From the NCBI RefSeq assembly GCF_005049235.1, contig NZ_SUMD01000009.1:165970-229969 (forward strand): a stretch of 64,000 bases of DNA, in the 5' to 3' direction. This DNA comes from Rhodococcus oryzae. GTDB taxonomy: Bacteria; Actinomycetota; Actinomycetes; Mycobacteriales; Mycobacteriaceae. Of the stretch, positions 16,704 to 25,328 are shown in pieces. Positions within the stretch are counted from its first letter, which is position 1. Every line of letters starts with the position of its first letter. Under the pieces are notes generated by a model. The model was given only the letters and a program-made list of their open reading frames with translations. It was not told the origin of the DNA and did not search any database. The position numbers and the translations under genes were made by a program.

Positions 16704-18434
16704 ATGAGCACCGTCTCGCCAACACCCGTCGGACATCAACCGGTGGATACGGGCACACGAACAACCTGGTCCAGGTTCCGGGACTGGGCTGCGAAGGACA
16801 ACATCGAGGACTATTCGCTGCGCTACGCGCCGAAGTCGTTCCGCCGCTGGAGTCCGATGGCCTGTTCCGTGACCGCACTCGGAGGCATCGCGTATCTCGC
16901 CGACTACTCCATCGGCGCATCGATCGCAGTCAGCCACGGCGCCGCCAGTGCGATCGTGGCGATCCTCGTCGCAGCGGTCACCATCTTCCTGACCGGTATC
17001 CCGATCGCGTACTACGCCGCGAAGTACAACCTCGACATGGACCTACTCACCCGCGGTGCCGGGTTCGGCTACTTCGGGTCCACTCTGACCAGCCTGGTCT
17101 ACGCCAGCTTCTGCTTCATCTTCTTCGCGCTCGAGGGTGCGATCATGGCCCAGGCGATGTATTTGGCCTTCGACATGCCGCTGCCGGTCGGCTACCTGAT
17201 CGGCTCCCTCATCATCATTCCGCTCGTTCTGTACGGCATGTCTGCCCTGGCGAAATTCCAGGTATGGACACAGCCGTTGTGGCTGATCCTCTTCGCCGCA
17301 CCGCTGGTGATGATCGCGATCGCCGACCCGAGCGGCTTCGATGGGTTCCTCTCGTGGGCCGGAGACGGCGGCAGTGAACGGGTCACCGCAGTCGCGGTCG
17401 GCGCGGGCGCCGGCGTTGCACTATCCCTGATCGCACAGATCGGCGAGCAGGTCGACTACCTGCGATTCATGCCCGAAAAGTCGGAGACACCACCGCTGCG
17501 GTGGTGGGCCGCCGTACTCGCTGCCGGCCCCGGATGGGTGATTCTCGGTGCCGCCAAGCAGATCTGCGGAGCGTTCCTCGCGTTCTACATCGCTGGAGAA
17601 GTGGGCTTCACCCGGGCCACCGAGCCGATCGAGCAGTTCCTCGGCAGCTACAGCACGATGATCCACAACCCCACCGTGGCACTCGCGATCGCCACCGTCA
17701 TGGTGCTGCTCTCCCAGATCAAGATCAACGTCACCAACGCCTACTCGGGTTCGCTGTCGTGGTCGAACTTCTTCAGCCGCGTTCTCCACGTCCACCCCGG
17801 TCGGGTCGTCTGGCTCGCCCTCCACATCGCGATCGCGCTGACACTGATGTTGGCGAACATGTTCACCGTCCTCAACACGATCCTGGGGTTCTACTCCAAC
17901 GTGGCCATCGCCTGGATCGGGGCCATCGTCGCGGATCTCGTCATCAACAAGGGGATTCTCAAGATCAGCCCGCCCTACATCGAGTTCAAGCGGGCGTACC
18001 TCTATCCGATCAACCCGGTCGGATTCGTTTCGATGCTGGTCGCATCATCGGTCTCGATCGTCGCCTACTTCGGAGCCTTCGGCGCCTTCCTGCAGGCGTG
18101 GTCGCCCTACCTGGCTCTGGCGATCGCACTGGTCCTGACCCCGCTCATCGCGGTCCTCACCGGCGGCAAGTACTACCTGGCCCGGCCGAACCCGCTCCGT
18201 GAAGAGATCGAGAAGGAACCACTGTGGGCCGGGCAGACCCTCCTCGACATCGTGGACGGCAAGCGTTACGAACTCCCCGACATGGTGCACGACTGCCCGT
18301 TCCACGGCGGACCGATCTCCTCGCTCACCTGCACACTCACGAAGAACTGTCACGAGCAGTGCCAATCTGCGTCCTACGAGAATGCCGTCGACGCCGACGG
18401 ACTCGGCCTTCGGAAGACGCAAAGCGTCGTGTGA
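16704..18434 (+). CDS. NCS1-family permease (cytosine/allantoin/amide type)
   Basis: This 576-aa membrane protein has about twelve spans. The NCS1 start is seen in DNIEDYSLRYAPKSFRRWSP and MACSVTALGGIAYLADYSIG, and the family helix in KINVTNAYSGSLSWSNFF. The start is the ATG at 16704, after AGAGAGG. A C-terminal cytoplasmic tail with five cysteines and histidines (HDCPFHGG, LTCTLTKNCHEQC) is unusual for the family and could bind metal. It is divergent from fmdBA, so formamide, urea-like or nucleobase-derived amides are plausible substrates. The transported compound is inferred from context only. Confidence 0.87.
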   Translation: MSTVSPTPVGHQPVDTGTRTTWSRFRDWAAKDNIEDYSLRYAPKSFRRWSPMACSVTALGGIAYLADYSIGASIAVSHGAASAIVAILVAAVTIFLTGIPIAYYAAKYNLDMDLLTRGAGFGYFGSTLTSLVYASFCFIFFALEGAIMAQAMYLAFDMPLPVGYLIGSLIIIPLVLYGMSALAKFQVWTQPLWLILFAAPLVMIAIADPSGFDGFLSWAGDGGSERVTAVAVGAGAGVALSLIAQIGEQVDYLRFMPEKSETPPLRWWAAVLAAGPGWVILGAAKQICGAFLAFYIAGEVGFTRATEPIEQFLGSYSTMIHNPTVALAIATVMVLLSQIKINVTNAYSGSLSWSNFFSRVLHVHPGRVVWLALHIAIALTLMLANMFTVLNTILGFYSNVAIAWIGAIVADLVINKGILKISPPYIEFKRAYLYPINPVGFVSMLVASSVSIVAYFGAFGAFLQAWSPYLALAIALVLTPLIAVLTGGKYYLARPNPLREEIEKEPLWAGQTLLDIVDGKRYELPDMVHDCPFHGGPISSLTCTLTKNCHEQCQSASYENAVDADGLGLRKTQSVV

Positions 18435-18445
18435 TTGCCGTGGAT

Positions 18446-18481
18446 GTCCCGGCCAGGTCGTTCACCCGACCTGGCCGGGAC
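18446..18481 (+). terminator. Strong hairpin after the permease
   Basis: A perfect 15-bp stem (GTCCCGGCCAGGTCG) with a 6-base loop starts 12 bases after the stop codon. TGTTACGT follows. It separates the permease from the convergent AmiC-like gene. Confidence 0.8.
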
Positions 18482-18542
18482 TGTTACGTCACGGCTTGCC
18501 TGTTCTCCCCGTGTGAACGACTTGGGCTTACATCGAAGAGTC

Positions 18543-19625
18543 TCAGGTCAATTCGGCGAGAACGTTGAACTCGAGTTCGTCCGCGGCGGCGAGATAAACG
18601 GGCTGGGTGGTGTGGGTTCCGCGTACCCGGACCTCACCCCGCGGACCGCCGTAGGTAACGGAGGGGGCATGGCGTTCGATCGCACGCAGGTCGAGGCTCC
18701 GGGCCGCCTGTGCCAAGGCCGCGAACAGCAGGATCCCCTCGTAGCAGGATTCACCGATGTTGTTCAGCGTGGGCGCCGCCGGACCGTGGTGTTCGAGGTA
18801 GCGGGCACCGAAATCCATGCCTGCCGACGAGATCAGGCCCTCGAAGTAGCCACTGGCGGTGAATAATCCGCGTGTGCTGTCCAGGCCGCCCGAGTAGAGC
18901 ACGTCCTCGCCGATCATCATGCTCAACCGGATCCGGTCCTCGTCGAGGCCGGCCCGTGCGAACGCATCGTTGAAGGCGGCACAGTCGGCGCCGACCATCA
19001 ACAACAACACGCCCTGTGCCCGCGAGCGCCGAACCATCTTGAGCGCCGCAGTGAAATCGCGTCCACCGAGGGGGACGAACGATTCCCCGACGATGTCCAT
19101 GCCGGACAGACCGGCGAAGCCCCTTGTTGTCCTTGCTGTTTCCCGTGGCCACACGTAGTCGTTACCGACCACGCACCAGCGGCGGATTCCCAGTTCGGCG
19201 CGCAGCCAGCTCATTGCGGGGAACAACTGCTGCTCCGGTGTCTCGCCGACCATGTAGACGCCGTCGGAATCCTCACCGCCCTCGTAGAAGGTGGTGTAGA
19301 CGTAAGGAACTCGGCCCGCGGTCGTCGGTGTGATCACCTTGCGAGCATCGGACAGATGCCAGCCGACGACGCCGTCAATCGACCCGGAGCTGACCATCGC
19401 GTCGATCTGCGCCGCCAATACCGGCAGCGGCGCCCCGGCGTCGACAGGATGCAGCCGCACAGGCCGGTCGAGAATGCCGCCTCCCGCGTTGACGGCTGCG
19501 ACGGCCAGGTCCGCAGATGCCTCACAGGACGGGCCGAACATTCCGGCGGCACCGCTGCGTGGCACGACCAGCGCAATGTCGATGCTCTGTCGAGTGCGAC
19601 CGAAGGCCGAGATCGAATTCGTCAT
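18543..19625 (-). CDS. AmiC-like amide-binding regulator (periplasmic-binding-protein fold, no signal peptide)
   Basis: The 360-aa protein has the type I solute-binding fold of AmiC/UrtA/FmdD: SIDIALVVPRSGAAGMFGPS, VNAGGGILDRPVRLHPVDAG, RWCVVGNDYVWPRETARTTR. It starts MTNSISAFGR with no signal peptide or lipobox, which points to a cytoplasmic sensor like AmiC, not a transporter subunit. AmiC-type proteins bind small amides. In nitrile-hydratase clusters of Rhodococcus rhodochrous an AmiC-like and a MarR-like regulator (NhlC/NhlD, NhhC/NhhD) work together. It is divergent, by about 65 bp, from a marR gene. Confidence 0.78.
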   Translation of the reverse strand: MTNSISAFGRTRQSIDIALVVPRSGAAGMFGPSCEASADLAVAAVNAGGGILDRPVRLHPVDAGAPLPVLAAQIDAMVSSGSIDGVVGWHLSDARKVITPTTAGRVPYVYTTFYEGGEDSDGVYMVGETPEQQLFPAMSWLRAELGIRRWCVVGNDYVWPRETARTTRGFAGLSGMDIVGESFVPLGGRDFTAALKMVRRSRAQGVLLLMVGADCAAFNDAFARAGLDEDRIRLSMMIGEDVLYSGGLDSTRGLFTASGYFEGLISSAGMDFGARYLEHHGPAAPTLNNIGESCYEGILLFAALAQAARSLDLRAIERHAPSVTYGGPRGEVRVRGTHTTQPVYLAAADELEFNVLAELT

Positions 19626-19646
19626 GGGATTCACCGCCGCCATATA

Positions 19647-19659
19647 TTTCTATCTGAAA
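19647..19659. promoter_or_regulatory. Predicted MarR operator in the AmiC/marR divergent promoter
   Basis: TTTCTATCTGAAA has TTTC/GAAA arms around five bases and lies in the 64-bp gap between the two genes. A related site is at 16604 in the fmdB/permease gap. Confidence 0.5.
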
Positions 19660-19689
19660 CAATCCCATACGGCGCTGTAGGGTGTCGGT

Positions 19690-20130
19690 GTGGACAATAG
19701 CACCGGTGCCGACGCGCTCGAGGAGCTGACGCGACTTGTGAGGCAGGCCTCACAGGAACTGGAACGGTCCATCTCGACCTGCCTGGGAGAAAGTTCGACC
19801 GCCCGCTGGCATGTGCTTGTCGCCGTGGCAGATTCCGTCGGCCATCCGATGTCGGAAATCGCCGACGCAACACAACTCACCGGGGCCAGCCTGACCCGGC
19901 TGATCGATGCGATGATCGCCGACAACCTCGTGCACCGCAAAGTCGACGACACAGACCGCCGTCGTGTACTCGTCTTCCCCACCAAGCGAGGACTCGCCGC
20001 CCTTCAGAAGATGACCCGTGCCATCGAGGTCGGCGGCCTGGACAGGTTCGCCGACGACAACGGCCGACTGGCACGGTCATTGAGTGCATTCCTCGAACAA
20101 CTGCACGCCGCCGAGCCTGCCCGGATCTAG
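19690..20130 (+). CDS. MarR-family transcriptional regulator
   Basis: This 146-aa protein has a MarR winged helix: GHPMSEIADATQLTGASLTR, LIDAMIADNLVHRKVDDTDR, then the wing DRRRVLVFPTKRGLAALQK. Start GTG at 19690. It is divergent from the AmiC-like sensor. By analogy with NhlC/NhlD and NhhC/NhhD of R. rhodochrous, it probably controls the amide cluster in response to an amide bound by the AmiC-like partner. Whether it activates or represses is not visible. Confidence 0.87.
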   Translation: MDNSTGADALEELTRLVRQASQELERSISTCLGESSTARWHVLVAVADSVGHPMSEIADATQLTGASLTRLIDAMIADNLVHRKVDDTDRRRVLVFPTKRGLAALQKMTRAIEVGGLDRFADDNGRLARSLSAFLEQLHAAEPARI

Positions 20131-20250
20131 AGCCAGGAATGCTGGGCGACTCACCAACTGGAAGGCTGGTTCGCTGGGCAGCCAATGTCGGTTTCAGAAT
20201 AGATATGGGAACCGCAGATGGCGCGCCCCGTCAGCCCACAATGGGTTATG

Positions 20251-20388
20251 GATGGAATGGATGGATGGATGGAGAGGTGTTCACCTATGGCGGTTCGTCG
20301 TGGGCTGCATGCGGATTGGATAGGCCTACCGGTCGGTAATCACACTTAACGATGGCCGCTAATCACACAGGAATTTGGATACGTTCCG
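20251..20388 (+). repeat. Dispersed repeat, copy 3
   Basis: The copy begins with GATGGAATGGATGGATGG, then GGTGTTCACCTATGGCGG. It shows the changed pair TACCGGTCGGTA, where most copies have GACCAGTTGGTA. It begins 120 bp after marR. Its 3' end runs directly into an arylsulfatase fragment. Confidence 0.87.
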
Positions 20389-20473
20389 GTTCTGCCATGT
20401 CATCGGCATCGCGCCGACCATCCTCGAGGTGGCGGGCATCCCGGAGCCGGACTTCGTCAACGGCGTGATGCAT
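20378..20473 (+). pseudogene. Fragment of an arylsulfatase
   Basis: About 32 codons read FRFCHVIGIAPTILEVAGIP, then EPDFVNGVM, which matches the arylsulfatase segment H-V-I-D-I-A-P-T-x-L-E-x-A-G-x-P-E-P-x-x-V-N-G. There is no start or stop of its own. It is fused at about 20474 to an oppositely oriented restriction-enzyme fragment and is bounded on the left by repeat copy 3. Confidence 0.65.
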
Positions 20474-20650
20474 AGGCGGCATCCACGAACCACTTGTCTG
20501 GCTCCACTTGGCGTCGACCTGATGTCCGGCGATTCGGTAGTCGGTCTCATCTCCACCCTCGAAGCCAAACTCCCGCTGGGCATTGATCTCGAGAATGGTG
20601 CCGAAGTGGGTCTTCTCTATCTGTTCATGCCTTTGTTCGTTGAAAGCCAT
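20474..20650 (-). pseudogene. N-terminal fragment of an NaeI-like type II restriction endonuclease
   Basis: From ATG 20650 the protein reads EQIEKTHFGTILEINAQREF, GFEGGDETDYRIAGHQVDAK, WSQTSGSWMPP. This resembles the NaeI catalytic core: an E-K-T-H-x-G-T-x-x-E-I-N-x-x-R-E-F block, then D-Y-x-I-A-G-x-x-V-D-x-K. The acidic residues and Lys of the active site are present, but the DNA-recognition C-terminal half of the enzyme is gone. No partner methyltransferase is nearby. It lies between repeat copies 3 and 4. Confidence 0.6.
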
Positions 20651-20712
20651 CAGTAACAAACATGGGCATCTGAGGGATACCTCAAGAGACGTCAGATCTT
20701 GACGCCACATTA

Positions 20713-20827
20713 GGGGGTGTTCACCTATGCCGGTTCGGTCTGGGCTGCATGCGGATTGGATAGGTTGACCAGTTGGTAATCACACTTAAGGACGGCTCCA
20801 GATCACACAAACCTGGATGAGTTCCAG
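20713..20827 (+). repeat. Dispersed repeat, copy 4
   Basis: The copy runs from GGGGGTGTTCACCTATGCCG to TCCAGGTT. It has no GATGGATGGA tract. The 3' hairpin reads AACCTGGA/TCCAGGTT, a paired change relative to AATCTGGA/TCCAGATT in copy 6. Confidence 0.87.
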
Positions 20828-20939
20828 GTTGGTTGGCGCGCTCAAGCGTCGTCGAGGGACTACTGAAATCGCTGTTCGGTTCGCCGCTGGCCGCTGCGTC
20901 GTCCCAATTCCAGTGACTGGAGGTGTGATCTACACGCTG

Positions 20940-21527
20940 TCAGGGGAAGTCCCAGCGGAGCACACCGTCCTCGATCACGGCGACCCAACCCGCACAGTCC
21001 GTTCCTTGCTCGAGCGCCGAAGCAGTGCAGTCGAGCATGGCATCGATCGAGTCCCACCGGAAGGTGGCACCCCCTTCGTTGAAGAACTCGACGACGCAGC
21101 CACTGCGGTCTCCGCCACGGGTGTCGACCGCGAGATAGTCTCCGCGGCCAGTGTCGCCGATCGGGATGAAGGCAGGCAGGTACGTCTCGATCTCACTTCC
21201 CGCCGCTTCCGCCATCAGAGCCTCGACGCCGCCGAGATCATCGGCGTAGTCCTCCCACAGCCGGGTCAGCCGGGCGTAGGTCTCGACGGCATCGGCAACA
21301 GAAAGCGGCTCGTTGCTGGGGAGGACCAGCGGGACCGGGTATTCGCGGTAGCCGCCGTTGTGCAACGCGAACCACTGGTGCAACTGCTCAGGCCAGGTCT
21401 GGCCCGTCGCCGACTCGGCCGCGCGCACGGCTTCTAAGTCGGCCGGCGGAAGCAACCTCGTTGGAGTCGTGGGGGCGTGCTGCTCGCACCATCTGATGAT
21501 CCGGGCCCAGTTCGCTTCGACACTCAT
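20940..21527 (-). CDS. SMI1/KNR4 (SUKH) family protein
   Basis: The 195-aa protein has SUKH-superfamily features: an N-terminal helix with WARIIRWCEQHAP, ADLEAVRAAESATGQTWPEQ, LHQWFALHNGG, then YLPAFIPIGDTGRGDYLAVD, typical of the W/G-rich SUKH core. SUKH proteins often act as immunity proteins against polymorphic toxins. No toxin gene is adjacent, so it is an orphan or part of a lost toxin locus. The start at MSVEANWARI is preferred; another ATG 48 bases upstream is possible. Confidence 0.78.
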   Translation of the reverse strand: MSVEANWARIIRWCEQHAPTTPTRLLPPADLEAVRAAESATGQTWPEQLHQWFALHNGGYREYPVPLVLPSNEPLSVADAVETYARLTRLWEDYADDLGGVEALMAEAAGSEIETYLPAFIPIGDTGRGDYLAVDTRGGDRSGCVVEFFNEGGATFRWDSIDAMLDCTASALEQGTDCAGWVAVIEDGVLRWDFP

Positions 21528-21920
21528 GGCCCTGAAGTTACTGGCGGAGGTCCCGAACCTCGGTGAAACACTCATAGCGCCGGGGTAATTGGTGCGGGCC
21601 GACGCTTCCTCGTCGGCCCACGTCGGCCTCATGGCCAGCGTTCGAATGACCCCGGGGTGGCAGCACACACAGGCATCTCAGTTGGCTAAGGCGCAAGCGG
21701 CTAGCTGACTGGCTCAAAATAGCAAACCGGGCTGTTCTTCGAACGGGTCAGTCGCTTCGGGATCGCACTCGCCCGATCCGGAGCTGCTCAGCAAGTGCGC
21801 ACGCCCAACTGGAGCGATGGACGGAGGGGGCCATGGGGCCGGAACTGGGGCCCAAGCCCATCCGGCCGTGGACCAACGACTCGTATGCTGACGTCACCGC
21901 ACCTGAACGGGAAGACAGCG
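21528..21920. other. 393-bp intergenic region
   Basis: The region lies between the divergent SUKH and DUF6226 genes. No gene, repeat or hairpin was noted. Confidence 0.35.
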
Positions 21921-22469
21921 ATGGACAGCCCACCTCCTGATGCGTACGACCGCGTGACCAACCCGGAACGATTCGCGGTGCTCCACCCCGCGGCCCGCGC
22001 GATGGTCGAGGATCTCGAGCGGCGGTTCGACGTGCAGGTCGAGCGAGGCGAGGGCGGTGGCGGCTACATCAAGACAGGTGCCACCCTCACCGAGTACATC
22101 CGGCTGGTCCCGACCGATCCCGCCGCGGCCCCGCTGGTGATCGGCTTCACCAACTTCCCCGGGATCTTCCTACGTGTCGGAGCATGGGCCGAGATGGCGT
22201 TGCCCGCGTGCGGCTGCGACGCATGCAACGACGATCCCGCAGACCTGCTCGAGAAGCTGGACGAGTACGTCGCCGCTACCGCCGCCGGTGCCCTCACCGA
22301 ACGCATCACCGTCGCGCCCGATCCGTGGCTCGAGACCCAGTGGGAGGGCGACGGGTGGAGTAGCGGCAACCGTGGCTCGCTCTCACACGATGCACTGCGC
22401 GAGCTCCGCGACCACCCCATTCAGCCGCCTCCGGGTGGCCGGTGGAACCCGTGGCCGCTACGCACCTGA
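21921..22469 (+). CDS. DUF6226 family protein
   Basis: The 182-aa soluble protein begins MDSPPPDAYDRVTNPERFAV. It has LHPAARAMVEDLERRFDVQV, VIGFTNFPGIFLRVGAWAEM and the cluster LPACGCDACND, which I associate with DUF6226. The Cys-Gly-Cys-Asp-x-Cys motif may bind metal. Family function is unknown. It has no obvious operon partner. Confidence 0.7.
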   Translation: MDSPPPDAYDRVTNPERFAVLHPAARAMVEDLERRFDVQVERGEGGGGYIKTGATLTEYIRLVPTDPAAAPLVIGFTNFPGIFLRVGAWAEMALPACGCDACNDDPADLLEKLDEYVAATAAGALTERITVAPDPWLETQWEGDGWSSGNRGSLSHDALRELRDHPIQPPPGGRWNPWPLRT

Positions 22470-22559
22470 ACCTGCCCGTACCGGACGCGGGCCGCGGTCT
22501 ACTCGAGCAGGGGGAGATCGACTTCGATGATGGTTCGGTCAGGGCGCGGCGCCCGCCGG

Positions 22560-23576
22560 TTAGGCCCGTCGCTCGATGGTGATGCCCGCGATGGTGTCGA
22601 GTTCGTCGATCAGCGCTCGCGGACCTGAGATCTCGAGCCAGTCGTCGTCGATCCCGGAATCGGCCAACCAGGCGCGGTCGGTCGGCCAGATCAGGTTCGG
22701 CCACTCGCGCCAGAACCACCCTGGTGTCCCGTACCAGCCCATCCGTGGCGCGGCGGTGACCGGACCGGAGAAAAGCACGTAGTCGAACTGTTCGATGGTG
22801 GCGCGTGGGCCGGTCCGGATCATCGAGGGGAGAGCGGGTTTGGGCGGTGGTGGCGCGGTCTCGCCGTCCCGCAGGTACGGGGTGAACGATCCGGGGGTGT
22901 CGTGGACCCACGCGTAGCCGTCCCAGACGCAGAACCAGCACTCATCTGGCGTCGCAGTGTGCCGGGCCAGGACCGTACACAGCGCGTCGAGCACGGTGAC
23001 GGGAAGGTCGGAGATTCCGTTATCCGGCCCGTCCGGGTGACGGAGCACCGCGCGCGCCGGGAATGCGTCGTGAGCCGCCTGGGTGGACTGCGCCAGCCAG
23101 CGCGCCGGACCGGTGTCGGTGAGTGGGGTCAGGCGACGTTCTCGCCACCTGGCCCAGGCTTCGTCGTCATCGACGGTGGCCGCGTCTGCGGTTCGGGGGC
23201 TTCCGGCGAGCTCGGGCGAGAGATAGAGGGTCGGGTATCCGTCGCCCCACCACTCAATCCCGCCGTCGACGGTCAGCACGTCAGCTTGTCGTCCGAGGGG
23301 TTCGCAGACCTCGAACAGGGACAGCTGCTCGACATACTGGAGGGAGCTGGCCGGGCTACCGGCCACGGGGACATGACCGCGGTAGCCGAGAACGCGGGGC
23401 CACCACCGCGATCGGTAGACAATCCGGACGAACTCAGGATCATCGTCCACCATGGCGGACACCAGATCGGTGTTCGCGTCGGCCTCGATCATCAACACGG
23501 CGCCCTCGAGTACCCGTTGTGACCATGCGCGCCGCCGCTCGCGCTCCCTCGCCCGCAGGCGGCTCCGAATCCCCAC
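22560..23576 (-). CDS. Hypothetical protein (about 338 aa)
   Basis: I do not recognise the family. It is soluble, rich in Trp, Pro and Asp, with LWSPELAG-like beta segments (GGIEWWGDGYPTLYLSPELA), VLFSGPVTAAPRMGWYGTPG and WREWPNLIWPTDRAWLADSG. The length and the late segment RALIDELDTIAGITIERRA suggest an intact C-terminus. The start is uncertain: a GTG at 23576 is given, and an ATG at 23492 is also possible. The frame open further upstream overlaps the MBL gene and looks non-coding. Confidence 0.6.
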   Translation of the reverse strand: MGIRSRLRARERERRRAWSQRVLEGAVLMIEADANTDLVSAMVDDDPEFVRIVYRSRWWPRVLGYRGHVPVAGSPASSLQYVEQLSLFEVCEPLGRQADVLTVDGGIEWWGDGYPTLYLSPELAGSPRTADAATVDDDEAWARWRERRLTPLTDTGPARWLAQSTQAAHDAFPARAVLRHPDGPDNGISDLPVTVLDALCTVLARHTATPDECWFCVWDGYAWVHDTPGSFTPYLRDGETAPPPPKPALPSMIRTGPRATIEQFDYVLFSGPVTAAPRMGWYGTPGWFWREWPNLIWPTDRAWLADSGIDDDWLEISGPRALIDELDTIAGITIERRA

Positions 23577-23691
23577 ACCAGGACGGTATGCCCAACCGCC
23601 CGACGGCGCCACGGTGTGGCACCGCGCGTACGGCGGCCCGCGGTGCCCTGGGCCAATGAGGGCTCGAGGAAAGAGACCGCGGCGCCGCCGC

Positions 23692-24435
23692 TCAGCGACC
23701 TCGGTCGCGAGCTTGTTCGACAGCGTCCGCGATGGGCATGAAGGCCGCGGGTCCGTGTCCGGGGACAATGGTGTCCGCTTCGAGGGCCGCGAGGTGTTCT
23801 AGCGCGGCGCCAGCGTCTCCGTGTCTGTGGTCGAAGACCGGGGGGAGGAGTTGTGGCCCTCGTAGTTTCGACAGCGGGTGTGCCGTGACCAACGCGTCGC
23901 CCGTGATGATCACACCATGCTGCGGCAGGTGGTAGGCCGCGTGTCCGGACGTGTGGCCGTGGGTCGCAACGGGAACCGGGGCGCCCGGCAGGTCCAGGGG
24001 CCCGTCATACAGAACTGCCTGGGCATCGGCGATGGCGAGAGGTTTGGTCGCGCCAGCACGTGCAACTCGCAGCAGCCACGGCAGCACGCCGTGCTTGTGA
24101 AGCATCGGGATGAAGTCCTTGGCGGTTGCTTGCTCGAGGTAGTCCCGTCGCGCGTGGGCGACCTCGGTCGGGTCTGCGAACACGGGTATGTGGAAGCGTT
24201 GGTGGAAGCTGGCGAGCGCACCCATGTGGTCAATGTGTGCGTGGGTGAGCAGCATCCCCTGCACGTCTTCGGGACGGCGGCCGAGGGAACGGATCGCGTT
24301 TTCGATGGCGCCGACATCACCGGGATATCCGCCGTCGACGAGGGTCAGGGCGTCGCCGTCCTGCAGGATCACTACGTTCACGTCGGTCCCCGTGGCACGG
24401 AAGACGTTGGGCGCTACTTCGTCGACGGCTGTCAT
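23692..24435 (-). CDS. MBL-fold metallo-hydrolase
   Basis: This 247-aa protein has the metal motif LTHAHIDHMGAL (HxHxDH), a later His in THGHTSGHAAYHLP, Asp in GDALVTAHP and a final VPGHGPAAF. These are the six-ligand set of binuclear zinc hydrolases. Such proteins cleave thioesters, lactones, beta-lactams or related bonds, and no closer class can be given. Start ATG 24435 (MTAVDEVAPNVFRATG). Confidence 0.85.
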   Translation of the reverse strand: MTAVDEVAPNVFRATGTDVNVVILQDGDALTLVDGGYPGDVGAIENAIRSLGRRPEDVQGMLLTHAHIDHMGALASFHQRFHIPVFADPTEVAHARRDYLEQATAKDFIPMLHKHGVLPWLLRVARAGATKPLAIADAQAVLYDGPLDLPGAPVPVATHGHTSGHAAYHLPQHGVIITGDALVTAHPLSKLRGPQLLPPVFDHRHGDAGAALEHLAALEADTIVPGHGPAAFMPIADAVEQARDRGR

Positions 24436-24673
24436 GGTGCGTATTTTGCGGCATCGCAGACCGCATGCAGAGACGGGGCGCAGGTGGTCTCGAGCCCTAC
24501 TCCGCGATTCCGTCACGGTGACTGAGAAGCTAGCCGGTGTTCATGGTGGGCATGTCCACCCCATGTCCTGGGTATGGATGTCGGCGCACGGCTCTGAGAT
24601 CAAGCGTCGACGTTCCTCGCCGACGAGACCCCCGTCAGCAGCGGGCAGGCCAGGCGCCCGAGCGTGCGCCTTA

Positions 24674-24958
24674 TCAGTCGTTCCGGCATGGCTTCCCGAA
24701 TTCCCCGTCTATTGAGACATTCTCTCTCGCCTCCATGACGCCGTTTTGGGCCACCTCCTCGACAGACAGCCCCTGCTCCTGCGCGAACTCGCGCGCGTTC
24801 CGGTCCATTTCCTCGAACGTCGTGCCCGGGTTGAAGCACACCAGTTCGTTGATCGCCTCTTCGTAGGTGGCGGGCCTCGGATGTTCCGCACGCTCGTCCC
24901 CGCACCCTGTAACCAGCAGCGGGACAACGAGGGCGCCGAGCAGGTTTTGCCGTCTCAT
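24674..24958 (-). CDS. Small lipoprotein
   Basis: This 94-aa protein has a short signal sequence, MRRQNLLGALVVPLLVTGC, with a lipobox (LVTGC, Cys19). A small acidic helical domain follows (ATYEEAINELVCFNPGTTFE, EMDRNAREFAQEQGLSVEEV) with two further cysteines. It is anchored on the outer face of the membrane. Function unknown. Confidence 0.75.
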   Translation of the reverse strand: MRRQNLLGALVVPLLVTGCGDERAEHPRPATYEEAINELVCFNPGTTFEEMDRNAREFAQEQGLSVEEVAQNGVMEARENVSIDGEFGKPCRND

Positions 24959-25002
24959 CTCCCGAGTGTGACAGGCCGGCGAGAAAGGAAGGAGGGGAGA
25001 GG

Positions 25003-25029
25003 GAATGGATGGATGGATTCCAGATTGAT
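25003..25029 (+). repeat. GATGGATGGA tract with a trace of the dispersed repeat
   Basis: AATGGATGGATGGATTCCAG resembles the 5' tract of the dispersed repeat joined directly to its 3' end (TTCCAG), with the middle missing. It could be a deletion relic. The match is short. Confidence 0.3.
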
Positions 25030-25077
25030 GGCCTTTAGGTGCCGCGGTTAACGCCGCGGAAAGCGAATTGTGCGCCC

Positions 25078-25206
25078 CACACCCTCTTCACCGACCCCAG
25101 ACTCTGCGCAGCCATCATCGACCGGTTCACCCACCGCGGCAACATCATCGAGACCGGCACCCACGCCTATCGACTCGCCCACACCGAAGCAGCGACCACC
25201 GGCTAA
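25078..25206 (+). pseudogene. C-terminal remnant of an IstB-like ATPase (IS21 family)
   Basis: An open frame without a start reads TLFTDPRLCAAIIDRFTHRG, then NIIETGTHAYRLAHTEAATT and a stop. This is the conserved C-terminus of IstB helper ATPases (D-R-L-x-H-R-G-x-x-I-x-x-x-G-x-S/A-Y-R). Only 42 codons remain and no istA or IS ends are seen nearby. Confidence 0.75.
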
Positions 25207-25328
25207 CCCGTCGGGTCGGGTCGGTCAAACCCCACGTTGGGCCATTTTCAGTTGACAGAGCCAGTCGGCCCGAAGAAGAGTGATCTGCTGACGAAGCGCA
25301 CAGGACGGCACCTAGGGGGGCTCATCGG

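Noticed and set aside
18543..19625. Calling the AmiC-like protein an ABC transporter substrate-binding subunit
   Set aside because: It has no signal peptide or lipobox and no transporter genes are adjacent. The divergent marR partner fits a cytoplasmic sensor.
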